Source: Streptomyces kanamyceticus (lineage in GTDB: Bacteria; Actinomycetota; Actinomycetes; Streptomycetales; Streptomycetaceae). Taken from it: a DNA stretch of 64,000 nt. Numbering within the stretch: position 1 is the stretch's first letter; every line of letters begins with the position of its first letter. The notes under the pieces are model-generated. The model was not told the origin of the DNA, searched no databases, and saw only the letters and a list, made by a program, of their open reading frames with translations. Made by a program: the position numbers and the translations under genes. Positions 63,939-64,000 of the stretch are shown in pieces. Location of the stretch: contig NZ_CP023699.1 of the NCBI RefSeq assembly GCF_008704495.1, positions 9,424,001 through 9,488,000 on the forward strand, written 5' to 3'.

Positions 63939-64000
63939 CCGGTTCCGTCACGGCGGCCGCGGCATCCCCGCGGTCACGGCCGCGCCGCACGACCAGCACG

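Noticed and set aside
63939..64000. Possible end of a further gene at the right edge
   Set aside because: One minus-strand frame stays open for the last 62 bases, but this is too short to support a call.

Overview
The window is a stretch of high-GC actinobacterial chromosome, almost certainly Streptomyces. The evidence is codon bias, the DUF397 / DUF5753-HTH / HATPase regulatory trio, the paired murT-gatD genes, an SSI-type protease inhibitor, a c-di-AMP riboswitch on an NlpC/P60 gene, and many TAnnnT-N6/7-ATG leaderless promoters. From memory, the order purB ... bioDAB/bioF ... ureABCFGD ... tap ... pfkA ... matches the chromosome arm around SCO1254 down to about SCO1206 of S. coelicolor; I could not check this by search.

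Layout. 1-6 kb: 5' end of mutA, an acetyltransferase, a second-copy diaminopimelate decarboxylase, purB, and a GDSL hydrolase. 6-16 kb: a holin-like membrane protein, an ABC-F ATPase, two overlapping CNNM/CorC-type membrane proteins, an F420-type oxidoreductase and a FtsX-type ABC transporter. 16-22.5 kb: a small RHH/Fic-like pair and the biotin genes (bioD-bioA-bioB divergent from bioF). 22.5-32 kb: regulators, LysR/LysE, an NlpC/P60 hydrolase under a ydaO-type riboswitch, an orphan ClpP, an orphan Phd antitoxin, and a TetR/membrane-protein pair whose 3' flank is an array of decayed copies of the gene's own 3' end. 32-37 kb: urease ureA-ureB-ureC-ureF-ureG-ureD.

37-42.6 kb: a compact RiPP island on the minus strand, running precursor peptide (49 codons) > B12-type radical SAM > B12-type radical SAM of the RiPP C-methyltransferase family, apparently fused to a DUF5825-like domain > class I SAM methyltransferase. 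A perfect 13-bp inverted repeat separates the precursor from the enzymes. It sits between the urease and tap genes, which I recall as adjacent in S. coelicolor. The precursor has an acidic leader and a Cys-free core, so it is not a lanthipeptide. I see no exporter or dedicated leader peptidase. This is the best candidate for an undescribed system here.

42.9-54 kb: secreted tripeptidyl aminopeptidase, YbaK-type deacylase, acyltransferase, protease inhibitor, CtaG, pfkA, murT/gatD (lipid II amidation), peptide deformylase, and a TetR/acyl-CoA dehydrogenase pair with an operator inside the promoter. 54.8-64 kb: a MarR-MFS-isochorismatase-like operon, a divergent type III polyketide synthase with an MmyB-like regulator upstream, a Gfo/Idh oxidoreductase, and an MFS-TetR operon preceded by two identical operators. 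No tRNA, rRNA, CRISPR array or insertion sequence was recognised.
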